A DNA stretch of 64,000 nucleotides from Isoetes taiwanensis (Eukaryota > Streptophyta > Lycopodiopsida > Isoetales > Isoetaceae), in NCBI GenBank assembly GCA_021234155.1, contig JAJEKV010000054.1, forward strand, positions 4,697,962 through 4,761,961, written 5' to 3'. The notes below the pieces were generated by a model. The model worked only from the letters and a program-made list of their open reading frames with translations, was not told where the DNA came from and did no database searches. Position 1 is the stretch's first letter. The number at the start of each line of letters is the position of its first letter. This document shows positions 23,601 through 35,135 of this stretch, one piece after another. The position numbers were made by a program, and so were the translations under genes.

Positions 23601-23976
23601 TACATTCCACACTTAAAAATAAAATCCCCCCTTAGTTGGTTTAGGTGTATATTACACGGGGGTGACTCCGGGAATCAAGAGATGTCGGATAAGCATATAT
23701 GCCCTTTATTCCTCGATCAAGAACGTACATAGAGGTCCTCGTTTGTGGGTATGTCTATACACGTTTTGTAATATGGTATAAGACAGTTTGCAAAATACTA
23801 TAAGATTTGAGACAATGTACTATATGATGTTGATTTTGTACATGTATAATATGATTTTAGGAGCTCTCGCTGCCCTATATCACCCCCCATGTGAATATGC
23901 ACCCAAACAAACGGGAGTTTAAGGGGGAATTTTATTTTTAAGTGTGGAATGTAATGGTTTGTGTTATACCTAATGT
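23596..23976. mobile_element. Inverted-repeat element family D, copy 3 (complete)
   Basis: The ends, with CTATTACATTCCACACTTAA and TTAAGTGTGGAATGTAATGG, are inverted repeats that continue inward through AAAATCCCCC/GGGGGAATTTT and end at CACGGGGGTGA / TCACCCCCCATG. Arms are about 75-80 bp and less perfect than copy 2. The interior carries TGCCCTTTATTCC, CGTTTGTGGG and TACTATAAGATTTGAG as in the other copies. GGCCCCTTTGGGGCC follows on the right. Confidence 0.75.
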
Positions 23977-25765
23977 ATTTTTGGCCCCTTTGGGGCCTTC
24001 AGCACAAATCATCGATATTATGCTAGATATTGATTGTGTAATTAATAATATGTAGCATAGAAAAAAAAAAACTATTATGTAGCATAAACTATCAGAACAT
24101 ATATAAATCATTTTGTAATTATTCTTTTTCTTTTTTTCTTGTTCTGCGCCGCAATCCAAGCTCGCGTTTCAATGCCACGTTTTTGTGGATGAATCTCGTT
24201 CGTTAACAGCAGCTATGCTACGATCAAGCAAGCTGAACTGACAATGGGGGCCATGGCAGAGCGGTGGCTTTGCCCTAAAATTAGAGCTCAAAGACTTACG
24301 CCCTGTTCTTGCATCGCCAGATTCGGTGGAGGAATCTGCTATAGGATTTGGATTCGGAGCAGATTCTGCCCTGTTCTTCTTGGATCGCCGGATTTGATAG
24401 GCTAAATAGGGCATCCGATGTCAACAGTGAACAGAAAACAGGAAGCGTAGATTTGTATGCCGCCATGAAACTGAATTTTTTTGAACTGTGGGCTTAGTTT
24501 GGACAGGTCAGCACATGGGAAAATCAAGCCTTGAATGGTTCTCCTTGAGCGGCTTCAGCAAAATCTGGCCCTTCTTACTGCAATTTCGAGTTGTTTGAAG
24601 TCACAGGGACCAGCTCGCAGCCTTCACTGCTGAATAATATCCTGTGTTTCCTCAAAGGGCGTGGCACTGGGAATGTAATTGGATAGGCAACGATCCTCGT
24701 GGCATTAAATGGAAGCACATACAATGCAGAGGGTCATCTATGACCTGACTTCTTTTCCACAGCTTGAGCTTATGAGGCACAGTGACGGACATTCAGAAAA
24801 TAAAGAACTTGGAAATGATTCAGTTTCAAAATAATGTGTTCGTCGGCTCTTACTAGCTCTGCACGATTTGCTAGCAACCATGTCTGGGCCTTTCTCTGGG
24901 CAGTAATGAAAGACCGTGATGCTTCAGAAATGCTGAATCGATTGTAAACAGAGAACACGAAGAGAGAAAATCGTGTGCTTGCAATGTTAGATAGAGCTCT
25001 AAACCCGATCCATAGCATCGATGAGAAGCTCAGGGACCAAAATCCTTGGTTTGATCGCTTGCCCTGTTTCGACCTGCTTTCTTTGTACTAGCCACTTGAG
25101 GCAGATCTGGCCGCAGTCAAATGTAGCAAATGCAGCAAAGCCGAATTCTTTCGGCCTTGTTTGGATTGTCCTGCACATGGAGAACAAGAAAAAAGAAATA
25201 GTTGTTAAATGAGATTGCTTTGTGTACTCTATGGAAAATTTATAACAGAGTATTCTTTGGTCAAAGATCTAATACCATGGTGAGGGTTAAACACAGGTGA
25301 CTGCTTAGTGGTGGTCACTAAAAAAAGAGAGGGAGGACTCAAAAATTAGTACGAATATAGTACAAATATGAGTATAGTACATAAAATGGCTTCTTTGAAT
25401 CATCTCATTACTTTTTCAACAATGTGAATGATACTAACGCATACTTCTCTAGTGCTTAAGTCCTTTCAAACAAGGAAATGCAAATGCTTTTGGTACTCTT
25501 ATGCAGCTAACTAAGCATATATTGATTGTCGCCCCTAAATGTATTTGAGAGAGGAGATTAAATTGTTGACCCAAATTTGTTTTGCTTCACTTTTTCCTTA
25601 ACTTGCAATGGTGTTAATCTACACAATGCCTTTATACTAAATATGAGGCTAACTATAATATTATTTGTTTGTCATATCTTATGTTCATAAAATAGGTCAA
25701 AACTCAGGTCCAAAACAGCATTATACAGACAAATAAATAGCAGGTCCAATTATGCAGGTTTGGAA
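23976..25765. other. Intergenic, nothing recognised
   Basis: Several short frames (24169-24414, 24770-25212) show no recognisable domain. GCATCGCCAGATTCGG / GGATCGCCGGATTTG motifs recur at 24310-24400. No gene is supported. Confidence 0.3.
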
Positions 25766-25768
25766 CCA

Positions 25769-25811
25769 AAGAAATGTTCGCGGCGGCCTTGGCCGCCGCG
25801 ATAAATTTCTT
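25769..25811. repeat. 43-bp GC-rich hairpin element, copy 1
   Basis: Outer AAGAAAT and ATTTCTT enclose perfect 10-bp arms CGCGGCGGCC (25779-25788) and GGCCGCCGCG (25791-25800) with a 2-base loop TT. Its reverse complement recurs at 46585-46627 and 53308-53350, and a deleted form occurs at 58877-58899. The surrounding DNA is AT-rich, so the hairpin stands out sharply. Confidence 0.85.
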
Positions 25812-27285
25812 GTAAACAATAAAGCATTATAATTCACACAAAATAATGGAATGCATTTCTTTTAACCAAATTGGATCATATGCATAATACCTATGTAGCA
25901 TATGTGATCATGTTATATATGTTTTAAAAACATTTTATTCAATAATTTATTTATTAATTGGAAATAAATAAAAGTAGTGTGTCAAATTGTATGGCTCAAT
26001 AAGGATAGCGACTTAAGATGCGATACACATCTTCATTGATCTGCCTATCAAATAGCCTGCAGAGGGCGGTTAGCCTATTTATTTGCGCAAGTAAGTGTCT
26101 CTGCTGGTCTATGTTCAAACATATGTGTGCATCAATAATGAAGTTTTCAATTGAATTTAATGCATTACAATCTGTTGCATAGATGAGCGTATGTCATTGA
26201 TGTATCCAACTAACCACAATGACATGATGATTGATTTCGTCTTCTTCAATTGCTACGACATTTTCCTGTGCAGGATGGAATTTCATTTGTGATGCCTTCT
26301 GCCTGCACCACTCCTATTTGCGATGATGACCCTAGGGCTCGTCTGTTTCGTGCAATTCTTCTCATTATTCTCTGTGCAAAATATTTGAAACGAGGCAATT
26401 GTGAGTGTTTTTTTTTATGTTTATAATATCTAGCATGCGTGTGCAACATTTTGTTAATAATATGGTTGTTGTAGAGGGGTGTGATCAACTAGGGGCTCAA
26501 AGAAAGCAGAAGGTAGTCGAAGCTAGGTTTTACAGTGTGCAGAGGGATCGGGCAGAGGTTTTACTATAGGGCTGGGCAGAGGTGAAGACCACAGATCGGG
26601 GGTCGCGATGTGCTGGAAACTCGAGGCCGAGGCTTAACAGAAGTAAGCAGAGGTAGAGGAAGGTAGAGATTTCAAAGGGTTTTTTTAGTTTTTCTCAGTA
26701 AAGCAGTTGGAGTTCGATGTGGCTAGAGGTGGAGAAGATGACAATTCGAGATATGTTGAAGCTTTTCGATCTTTTACCATGGCTTCATAGAGTCGAAACA
26801 ACCAAGATTGTATTTTAGGCCTTTGAGCTTTAACAACAGAAACTGTATTATGGTACATGCCAAACAACCCCTCTATTTCAAACTGTTTTATGCTATATAT
26901 TGATGATTTCAGTCCGGTTCAATATCTAGCAAACAAAAAGTTCCAGAAAACAAAAGTTCCAGATGGATGGATATGGATACAAGAGCCAGTATTTGCTCTG
27001 TTTTACCAACAAGATATATCTAGCAACAGATGCATGGAAACATTGAACAGAAAAGGAGACAGAAAAACAGAATGAAGAATGATTTTCGGTTTGAAGGGAA
27101 TAAAAACTGTGGTAAGTTTGAAGGGAAACAAAACTGTGGTAAATGAGAACACGAGAATGGAGAACAGAAACAAAAGAAAAGCTAATAACAAAAAGAAAAA
27201 GAAAAATTAATAACAAAAGGCAATAAAAACTAATATATTGCATAAACCTCGTACCAAATGACGAAGGAAATGTTGGCTCTGGAAT
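25812..27285. other. Intergenic, nothing recognised
   Basis: AT-rich sequence with short frames only. GTTTGAAGGGAA is repeated near 27093 and 27116. Confidence 0.3.
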
Positions 27286-28375
27286 TGGACTTGGATTCCA
27301 TAAAACCGTAAGCCGAATACCTTCGTGTGGTATTCGGCCTGCATGTTCTTTTTTTTCGATAAAAAATCCAAGGGGGTATTCGACCCGCCAAGTTAACCCT
27401 CAAATCTATGAACCAACACGCCTGCTTTTGAGCTGAAACCCGTGTCGAATACGCCAATGTGTGGGACCGCAAATCGACACGCCCTATTCCAAAATTTGGA
27501 AGCCAAATACCTTTTGCATGCGATCATCGGGGCCGAATACCCCAAAATCAAGTCAGAACTCCATCGCAAGACGGCCGGGCTTCCCACCAAAGAATAAGGG
27601 CAAGCTCAATAAATAAGTATCGACTTCCCCGCTCGGGCGTAAATAGTAAAAACGGCATCATCCATGTTTTGGCCCCCAAGAAAAAAAAGAACTATGTTCA
27701 AGAAGGAAGGGATGATCTCCTTAGTGCCACAAAAACCAAAATATAGAGCGGAAGGTACAAACGTAATGCAATTTGGCACTTCGACATTATTGCTGGTGGT
27801 GGTTCCACGGAAAGTGAAGAAAACAAGTCAAAACTATGGAGATTTTAATCAAGAAGACCCAGCCAGAGCTATTCTTTGTCTAAACACAACCACTGATCTA
27901 ATATGCCATCACGGATCTGCGGCTGGTCGATCTGGATTGGGACCTAGATGCTAAAAGGGGCTTGCAAAGTTTCAAACCAAGGACTATGGAAAGGGGATTG
28001 CCAGATTAAACAATCCACAAAAGAGAAAGCGGAGGAACTCTGCGACAAACAAGCCCTTGCACCGAAGTCCATATCCGCAGATCCGTGCCCTGGTATTTGA
28101 CTTGTGGTATAAGCAATGGGTATTCGATTTGCACAATACATGCCTTAGTTTAGACGAGCCTAATACCCCCTTAGGTATTCGACTTGTGTAATGCAGGTAA
28201 TACCCCCTTTTTAGGGATAGGAGGACCGGCAAAGGAGAAATGGGAGGTATTTGACTTGCCTAATATCAACACAGAATCGGGAGTATTCGACTTATGGAAT
28301 AAGTGTGCACGCCGAAACCACGAGTCTAATACCCCCTATTCCATGAGTCTAATACCCCTCTGGAATCCAAGTCCA
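27285..28375. repeat. Cluster of GTATTCGACTTG / TAATACCCCC motifs
   Basis: About fifteen variants of GTATTCGACTTGTGTAAT, GCCGAATACCCCC and TAATACCCCCT are scattered on both strands between 27290 and 28370 (for example 27325, 27378, 27530, 28118, 28167 and 28288). They often form local inverted pairs, such as GCCGAATACC with GGTATTCGGC at 27311-27340. Most short frames here are generated by this repetition. Confidence 0.55.
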
Positions 28376-28611
28376 AATCGGGGGCCAATAAATGCACCGA
28401 CCAAACGAAGAAGCAACAACACGAATCCACAACAACAATATCTAGCAAGACCAGATATTCCAGCAATAGCACGAATGAAGAAGATGAACAACATGAATCT
28501 AGAAGAATATCTAGCAACAAAAATTTTGAGGTTTGATGCATATGAATGCAGTTCCCAAAATAGCAACCCTTAGATTGTTTAACCTAACCCAGATCAACGC
28601 TCCAAAAAAGG

Positions 28612-28697
28612 CGCACTCTAGAAATACTTTTTAGTATGCCCCAACGAATACAGCACCAAAATCATAGAAAAACCATGGCAAAAAGCATATAAAATTA

Positions 28698-28738
<41 letters not shown>

Positions 28739-28756
28739 GTTATTATGCTAGATATT
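28612..28756. repeat. Short element family C, copy 3 with expanded A-run
   Basis: GCGCACTCTAGAAATAC, AACGAATACAGCACC, AAAGCATATAAAATTACAAA, an A-run of about 40, then GTTATTATGCTAGATATT occur in the same order as at 15.05 and 20.2 kb. The A-run replaces the short AAAAGAAACCCC block of the other copies. Confidence 0.6.
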
Positions 28757-28986
28757 TGATGTATGGTGGCATGGAATCTGGGGAGCGGATGTAGGAAGTC
28801 CCGCGAACGGCAGGAGCGGGAAGCAGGTCTTGGAATCAACGACCCAGTTCCAGGCTGCCACAACATGGTAACTGGGTCGCGGCCTTCAGATTTACCTTGG
28901 AATTACCTCAGGAGCGAATTGCCTGCCATTTTCCATTCTGGAGGTAGAATGTCTAGAATGAGCGAGCCAATTTCCATGTTGACGAA

Positions 28987-29300
28987 GTGGATTGAATTGA
29001 ATTGATTTTTTTCAGATAAAGGGGGATAATAAGATATTCTCTAGAAAATCACCAGTTTATAATGTGCATTAACACAGGTTGGTAGCCTCAGAATCGATAG
29101 CTTGATGTGGCATCAACTATGCACAGGAAGCTAGGCTAAGCCGTGACACGTAGGTTAGACAATGGTGCATAACCCACCAAGCGGATAATACCCATATTTG
29201 TTTTTTTTGGGATAATACCCATATTTTAACTCCAAATTCTCCTTATTTTTACTTGAGCCAGGCAACCGGCGCCCTTTGTGTCTGCTTTGCTTGGGTCAGC
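28987..29300. repeat. Repeat family B, copy 2, upstream of the ATL gene
   Basis: It matches 14463-14755 closely. It ends about 190 bp before the ATL start codon and so probably contributes promoter or leader sequence. GATAATACCCATATTT is present twice, separated by a T-rich spacer, which is an insertion relative to the other copy. Confidence 0.7.
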
Positions 29301-29490
29301 GCCTTACGCACGAAATTTCCACAAATACTTGCATCGGCCGCCGATCCTCATCCATCTAGAATTGTAAGAAGAATGTGCTTCATTAATCTTACCACAGTTA
29401 GACGACCTTCATTTTGCCTCAGAATTTATATCCCGCCTCACTAGAACCAGCTTCCCAACTCAGATTTGGGTCATCAGAATTTCTCCAAGA

Positions 29491-30642
29491 ATGTCTACTC
29501 CGACTAGCAGCCCGGTTCAGACAGGAAGCGCATATCCAACAGCGCTGAATTACAGGTTCAATGCAAGCATGGCAATAATAGTAGTGGTTTTGGTGACAAC
29601 GTTTTTCTTTCTGGGTCTGTTTGTGCTGTATGTGAGAAGATGCAACAGGGATAGCGATGTGAGGGCAGATGGGTCGCTGCAAAGGGCGTACTGGCGGGAG
29701 AGGGAAGGGGTGGGAGTGGAGCCTGAGATGGTGCAGAAATTACCTCTCATGAGATTTGCGTCTGTAAAAGGGCGGAAGAAGGGCAAGGTCGGATTTGAGT
29801 GCGTTGTCTGCCTGGTTGAATTTGAAGAAGAGGAAAAGCTTAAGCTGCTCCCGACCTGCGGCCACTCTTTCCATCCCCAATGCATCGATATGTGGCTTCA
29901 ATCCCACACCACATGCCCCCTTTGCAGATTTAGCCTTGTCCCCTTAGAATCTGCTCCACCTGATCCCAATTTGCAAGCGGATCCTCAGTCTGTAGAAACA
30001 GGGGAACCCCAAGATCAGACCATCCCTGTTTCTATCATTCGCACCCTTTCTCGTAATTCTGAATCCTTCAAACAGGCAGTTCAGAACCTCGAACACTCCC
30101 CCTTGAGGAAATCTGATATGGGTTCTCCCTCAAACCCCAAATTGCCCCCCAGAAGCCCTCTTTCTGCTGAAGAATCTCTTCGCAGAAACCGTATGATTCT
30201 TCTTCGCAGTGGTTTAAGTCGATCTGTTGGTCATAATAGCATTGCCAATCGACCCAACTGGGCTGAAATATCTGAATTTGCTACTAAAGACCCCAGTTCT
30301 GGTGCCGGATCTGTGATCATTAACATTGATCCTGTAGTAGGTGAAAGAACAAGAAACTGGAGAGAAATTAGCGGCCTTCCAGCTACTCCTGAGCATTTTG
30401 AAGAAGAGGAAGCCGAAAAACATTCCGGATTTTCATTCAAAAGGACATTCTCTTTGCGCAGATCTTCTTCAGATGGCAAGACAATCTTTACTTCCAATGC
30501 AAGGCTGTTCACTGGAGATCAGAGTGCTCCAACTCCTCAATCTCCTGCTTTACAAGATAACAAATTCATTCCAGCTCTTACAAGGAGTCTCAAGAAGCTT
30601 GTTGGCAAAGATTTTCCTCAAACATCTCCTGCCAGACCTTGA
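29491..30642 (+). CDS. ATL-type RING-H2 E3 ubiquitin ligase
   Basis: This is a single-exon frame of 383 codons with layout and length typical of the plant ATL family: a short N-terminus, one membrane helix (about residues 27-48, AIIVVVLVTTFFFLGLFVLYV-like), a basic stretch, then a RING-H2 domain at about 104-145. The zinc ligands are C104, C107, C123, H125, H128, C131, C142 and C145 (CVVC, CGHSFHPQC and CPLC blocks). The long C-terminal tail is rich in Ser, Pro and Arg (SRNSESF, SFKRTFSLRRSSS). By family knowledge it should accept ubiquitin from an E2 and tag membrane-associated targets; the substrate cannot be read from sequence. The start is the first Met of the frame, before a Ser/Thr-rich leader. 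The 3' part of the coding sequence (from 30083) is duplicated at 34.58 kb. Confidence 0.92.
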   Translation: MSTPTSSPVQTGSAYPTALNYRFNASMAIIVVVLVTTFFFLGLFVLYVRRCNRDSDVRADGSLQRAYWREREGVGVEPEMVQKLPLMRFASVKGRKKGKVGFECVVCLVEFEEEEKLKLLPTCGHSFHPQCIDMWLQSHTTCPLCRFSLVPLESAPPDPNLQADPQSVETGEPQDQTIPVSIIRTLSRNSESFKQAVQNLEHSPLRKSDMGSPSNPKLPPRSPLSAEESLRRNRMILLRSGLSRSVGHNSIANRPNWAEISEFATKDPSSGAGSVIINIDPVVGERTRNWREISGLPATPEHFEEEEAEKHSGFSFKRTFSLRRSSSDGKTIFTSNARLFTGDQSAPTPQSPALQDNKFIPALTRSLKKLVGKDFPQTSPARP

Positions 30643-32940
30643 TCAAAAGGAATCTTGGTTTTTGTTTTCATATCAACATTATATTAATTCATTGTACATA
30701 GCTGGATATAATTTGAATCTAGGTTTGCCTCCTGCAGGATGGTGTTTTCCCCAAACCAGCCACAAGAAAAAAATGCCCCTGTTTGGGGATAGGATACTGA
30801 AGGATTTGTGTGTTTTGTATGTCCTAAACAATTCATGGAAAAGATGGGATATGCGTTGCATTTTACTCGTCACTGTTGTATGAAGGCGTATTCAACAATA
30901 TTGTGTGAGGACCATGTTCAAGTGCAAAGAATCCCTGTCAATTGAGTACAATTTGCAAAAGTTTCGTGAATCGGTCTACACTCATCATTGCTTTCAAAGC
31001 CTTGATTCTTGCAAAAGCAAGGGCCGTGTGAACATTGAGCACAGTTCGTCTCTCATTATTTTATGTTATATTCTTTTTATTACGGACAAGAACAAAACAC
31101 AGGATATTGAATGGTCAGAACTATGAAGATTAGGTTGGAATATTTCTCTGATTGGCATGTTTATCTTGGCACTGTTTTGGTCAAGTATCTTGGCACTGTA
31201 TTAAGAAGCATAAGAAGATGCATGAGATTAAATGGTCGGGGAATATGAGGAGGATTAAACAGGAATAAGAGCCAAAATGGCTGGCTGTTAAGTATCTTAG
31301 GATTTATTTATAAGTAACTTTTTATGATAATGAAGGGTAAAAAGTGAGCTTTAAGCAGTTATGGTCATGTAGCAGAGGAGCCATCAGTAACGTTCAGTAC
31401 AGGGAGCCAAAAAGCAGGGGAAGGAACTTAAAGAAACGGCAATATCAAAAAGAAGCATAATAATAATAATGATAAACAAAACAAGCTACTACTTTCTTCA
31501 ACTACCCAAATGGAAGCTTTCACGTCTCATGACTTGACAGATTTGATAACAATGGCCGAGGTCCCATGAAGCACTACATGCACAAGAAGTGCGCTGGAAC
31601 TAGAAGGGAAAAAAAAGGCTGCCATGTAATCTGATTGTAACAGTGTAAAACCTGTGTTTTGAAAAAGAGAAAATGACCAAGCGGAAAACTGCATTTCTGT
31701 GTGGAAGAAATGCTTCAAGATGTGGCATCTTGTACACATAACAGCAAGGCCAAGGTGAAACATTGATGCTGATCATTAGATATGTCACTAGAAAGTTAGG
31801 ATGACATTTGCACCATAGCTCTTGAATGGTCCAAATGAAGCAACTTTTTGTGCCTTTAGATGTCAGCTGTAGAGGACGAAAAGACAAAGGCAAATGCTGT
31901 TCCTATTATCATACATTTTAATGCTCAACTACTACCAACCTCCAAACATGTCCCTACCCTCATTAACTGGTCAAAGGCGCCTTCTCTGCCTTGCTTGCAC
32001 CCACAAAACACAATGAGGAAAACAAAGCACAAATGTACAAACTTGGGCATGACTTTCTACTCTTATATCGCCATAGTCCAAGTCAAAGCTTGACTTCTGC
32101 ACAACCATCAGGAATAAATTGCTTTCATATTCCTCTGTGTGCAATTGGATAATATAGATATATTGAACCATACGCTTCCTTCGATGTTACAACGGCTACA
32201 TGCCTTCCAGAAGTTTTGAATTGTGCACTGCAGTTCACAATAATAACACAAAGCATGCTCAGTATTGACAAGCTAAAGTCCAACACGTGAAGTATATCAA
32301 AGATGACTTCTTTGTCTATCCTAGAAATTTTGGTTTTATGTTGTACCAACATTTCAAAACCATGCACTTGCATTATTGGCAAATGTGAATCAAACTAAAT
32401 CAAGGTGTAACATATTAGGGCTAACCTCCATAAATGCTATTGACGCATATGATTAAAGAGAAAGGGACTTGCAACTTGCAAGAATGGAATTTCTATGCAT
32501 AGAGTATTAATTAAAAAGCAACTCTACTATCTTAGCTATGGCGGGACAGCATCCATGAATCTAAGCACAAACACTTCCAACACAATCAAAATTATTTGTG
32601 TTTCTGATCCATACATGTAGCTAAAGTTTAGAATTTATCATCTATTCATTCATCACTAAACTTGATTAAAGAATATAATCATATCAATAGTATCACTAAA
32701 TTTAGGGGAATCCTTTCCATTAAGAAATATAATCATATCAATAGCATGGTAATGCCAAACAACAAAAGACAACCACTAATATGCCAGGCCATATGCCAAA
32801 ATAGAGAGAGAGCATTATGGCACTATACTATCACATTACATTGTTTTCAAATATGAAGTTCCCGAGCACCAAATGACATGCGTGACTTCGCATTATACAT
32901 ACTCAGGTTCTAGATAAACGTCTGCGCATTAATGTTCCTC
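30643..32940. other. ATL 3' flank, no gene recognised
   Basis: The first few hundred bases are probably ATL 3' untranslated sequence. Short frames on both strands (31600-31893 minus, 31860-32093 plus) resemble no known protein, and most are broken in the second copy, which argues against coding. Confidence 0.4.
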
Positions 32941-32949
32941 GGTAGTCAT

Positions 32950-33118
32950 TATCCCGCTTGTCTAGTATCATCATCATCGCAGCGTTTTTCCTTTGAAAAC
33001 CTTTATACAGCGGGGTTTTAATCCTAGTAAGAATGATTGTGTCAAGCCCATTGTATGTCCCGGGACCTATTATTGGTCTCCGTGGACGTTAAAAAATTCA
33101 TTCTATTCTATTCCTTTT
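32950..33118 (+). mobile_element. LINE 3' terminal fragment with (ATTCT)n-like tail
   Basis: TTTTTCCTTTGAAAACCTTT, GGGGTTTTAATCC, then TTGGTCTCCGTGGACGTTAA and TTCTATTCTATTCC correspond to the end of the LINE at 55.88-56.02 kb, which has GGCCTCCGCGGACGATAAAA and TTCC repeats. Only the terminal 150 bp or so remain. Confidence 0.65.
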
Positions 33119-34578
33119 ATGTAAAAACATCATTAAAAATATTCTTTAGAACTTAAGATTGGAGATTCATGTTGCTTCCCCATTAGCATGAAGAAGCTAA
33201 CCGCAGCAAAAATGACAAACCAAATGGCCAAAAGAAAATTAACAAGCATTAAATTTTTCTTGAAATAACCTGCGTTTCACCAAAATATGACGATTCAATA
33301 AGAGATATATACCTTGTTATGGCAAGAGAAGAACCAATTCCCGGGTTTACACTAAAAAAACTGAGGCCTCTAGGAGTGAAATAGCAAAAACTAAAGCACC
33401 GGAACGGCACCTCTCCTCATTATTTGGAGTTTGGGAATTTTCACTATGAAAAGGTGTTCCAATACCCCAAAAAAATACCCCCAAAAAATGCCCGAAATCC
33501 CCCCTTTCGCCAACAACAACAATGGGGATAAACCGGACTTTTAGAATCGGAGTTTTTGCCAATAATCCCCTTTTTTCTCATTTTAAGATAATATCCCCTT
33601 TATGCAAGTCACAATCCCCCTATTCAAAAATGTAAATTCATACTCTATTATTATTTGTAAGATAATACGCTATTTGCATAATAATACCTATTATCATTTA
33701 GGTTAAACCCCCTCTCAGAATATCACCCCTAAAATAACATACTATGTTTTCATTTAAGATAATAATAATGATAATACCATGTTATGATTCATAAGATAAT
33801 ACCTACTCCTTGTTATCATCATTTGAAAGATTATACCTCATTTCAAAAACAAGTTGATAAGTAGCAAATTGATCGAAGTTAATTAGTAAGAAATTGATAA
33901 GATTTTTTATTACTTCGTAAAACAAACAAGTAATAAATTGATCGTGCTTCAAGAAACAAATTTGATACACAAATACCGCTTGACCATGTCGCTCAAGTCC
34001 ATACAATAACATTTTTAGACGGCAGATTTGATTTCTTTTGAAAGGATTTTGATGGGACCTTGTACGTAAGAAATTTAGACAAATGTTCAATTGGCATCTC
34101 GGCGTAAATTGGTGCAACTGCGAATCGATAACCCATGGACAAACCACAATTATTCCCTATCTTCTATCCATAACCTCTTATGCTATACTAATATTTAAAT
34201 TCTAAAATACAAATAATACTTTATGGAATCAATACCATTGTGTAGGAATTGCGAAAATTAAAATCTAGCTTAGAATGTACCCGAACCTTCATCAAAGCAC
34301 ATCAAACTTGCACCATTACTTATATCATGGGATCCCAACATCTTATTCTCTTTTCTTTAAAAAAGACCCCAATCTGTTTGCAAAATCAATTTTGACCCAA
34401 TCCCCCTTTCTTAAAAAAATACCCCATTGTATTTGCAATCTTCTATTTCCACACTTCATTCCCCATTAGAATACACTTTTGTTAAGAATCTCCCTTTTGT
34501 TTAATCATTCCCCATTGCAAAAGAAATAACCCATTGCTCTCAGTCCCCGTTCCTCAATGGGGGATTTTACGAGGGAAT
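33118..34578. other. AT-rich non-coding end of duplication copy 1
   Basis: Repeated AAGATAATACC / TCATTTGTAAGATAATA motifs fill 33570-33850, and CCCCATT-type runs fill 34370-34570. No gene is seen. Confidence 0.4.
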
Positions 34579-34580
34579 AG

Positions 34581-35135
34581 AACCTCGAACACTCCCCCTT
34601 GAGGAAATCTGATATGGGTTCTCCCTCAAACCCCAAATTGCCCCCAGAAGCCTCTTTCTGCTGAAGAATCTCTTCGCAGAAACCGTATGATTCTTTCTTC
34701 GCAGTGGTTTAAGTCGATCTGTTGGTCATAATAGCATTGCCAATCGACCCAACTGGGCTGAAATATCTAAATTTGCTACTAAAGACCCCAGTTCTGGAAG
34801 CCGGATCTGTGATCATTAACATTGATCCTGTAGTAGGTGAAAGAACAAGAAACTGGAGAGAAAATTAGCGGCCTTCCAGCTACCTCCTGGAGCATTTTGA
34901 AGAAGAGGAAGCCGAAAAACATTCCGATTTTCATTCAAAAGGACATTCTCTTTGCAGATCTTCTTCAGATGGCAAGACAATCTTTACTTCCAATGCAGCA
35001 ATGTTCACTGGAGATCAGGAGTGCCCAACCTCAATCTCCCGTTTACAAGATAACAAATTCATTCCAGCTCTTACAAGGAGTCTCAAGAAGCTTGTTGGCA
35101 AAGATTTTCCTCAAACATCTCCTGCCAGACCTTGA
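34581..35135 (+). pseudogene. Second copy of the ATL 3' coding part, frameshifted
   Basis: It corresponds to ATL codons from about residue 199 to the stop. Relative to the intact copy it has a one-base loss in the C-run after AAATTG, an added T in ATTCTTTCTTCGC, an altered GGTGCC/GGAAGCC, an added A in GAGAAAATTAGC, and others. It has no start, membrane helix or RING. It cannot encode a ligase; it is either a dead duplicate or an error-bearing duplicate of the same locus. Confidence 0.85.

Larger units (their letters stand above)
30083..34578. repeat. Direct tandem duplication, copy 1 (about 4.5 kb)
   Basis: It starts within the ATL coding sequence (AGAACCTCGAACACTCCC) and ends at GGGGGATTTTACGAGGGAAT. 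It is followed immediately by a second copy in the same orientation with no spacer. It carries the ATL 3' coding part, the ATL 3' flank, a LINE 3' tail near 33.0 kb and an AT-rich stretch of AAGATAATACC-like motifs at 33.57-33.85 kb. Differences from copy 2 include many short indels. Confidence 0.9.

Noticed and set aside
25769-25811. Helitron 3' hairpin
   Set aside because: A hairpin near an end fits, but no CTRR end or TC start is present and the unit is nearly symmetrical.
31600-31893. 97-codon minus-strand frame in the ATL 3' flank
   Set aside because: No domain is seen, and the frame is broken by indels in the second copy of the duplication.
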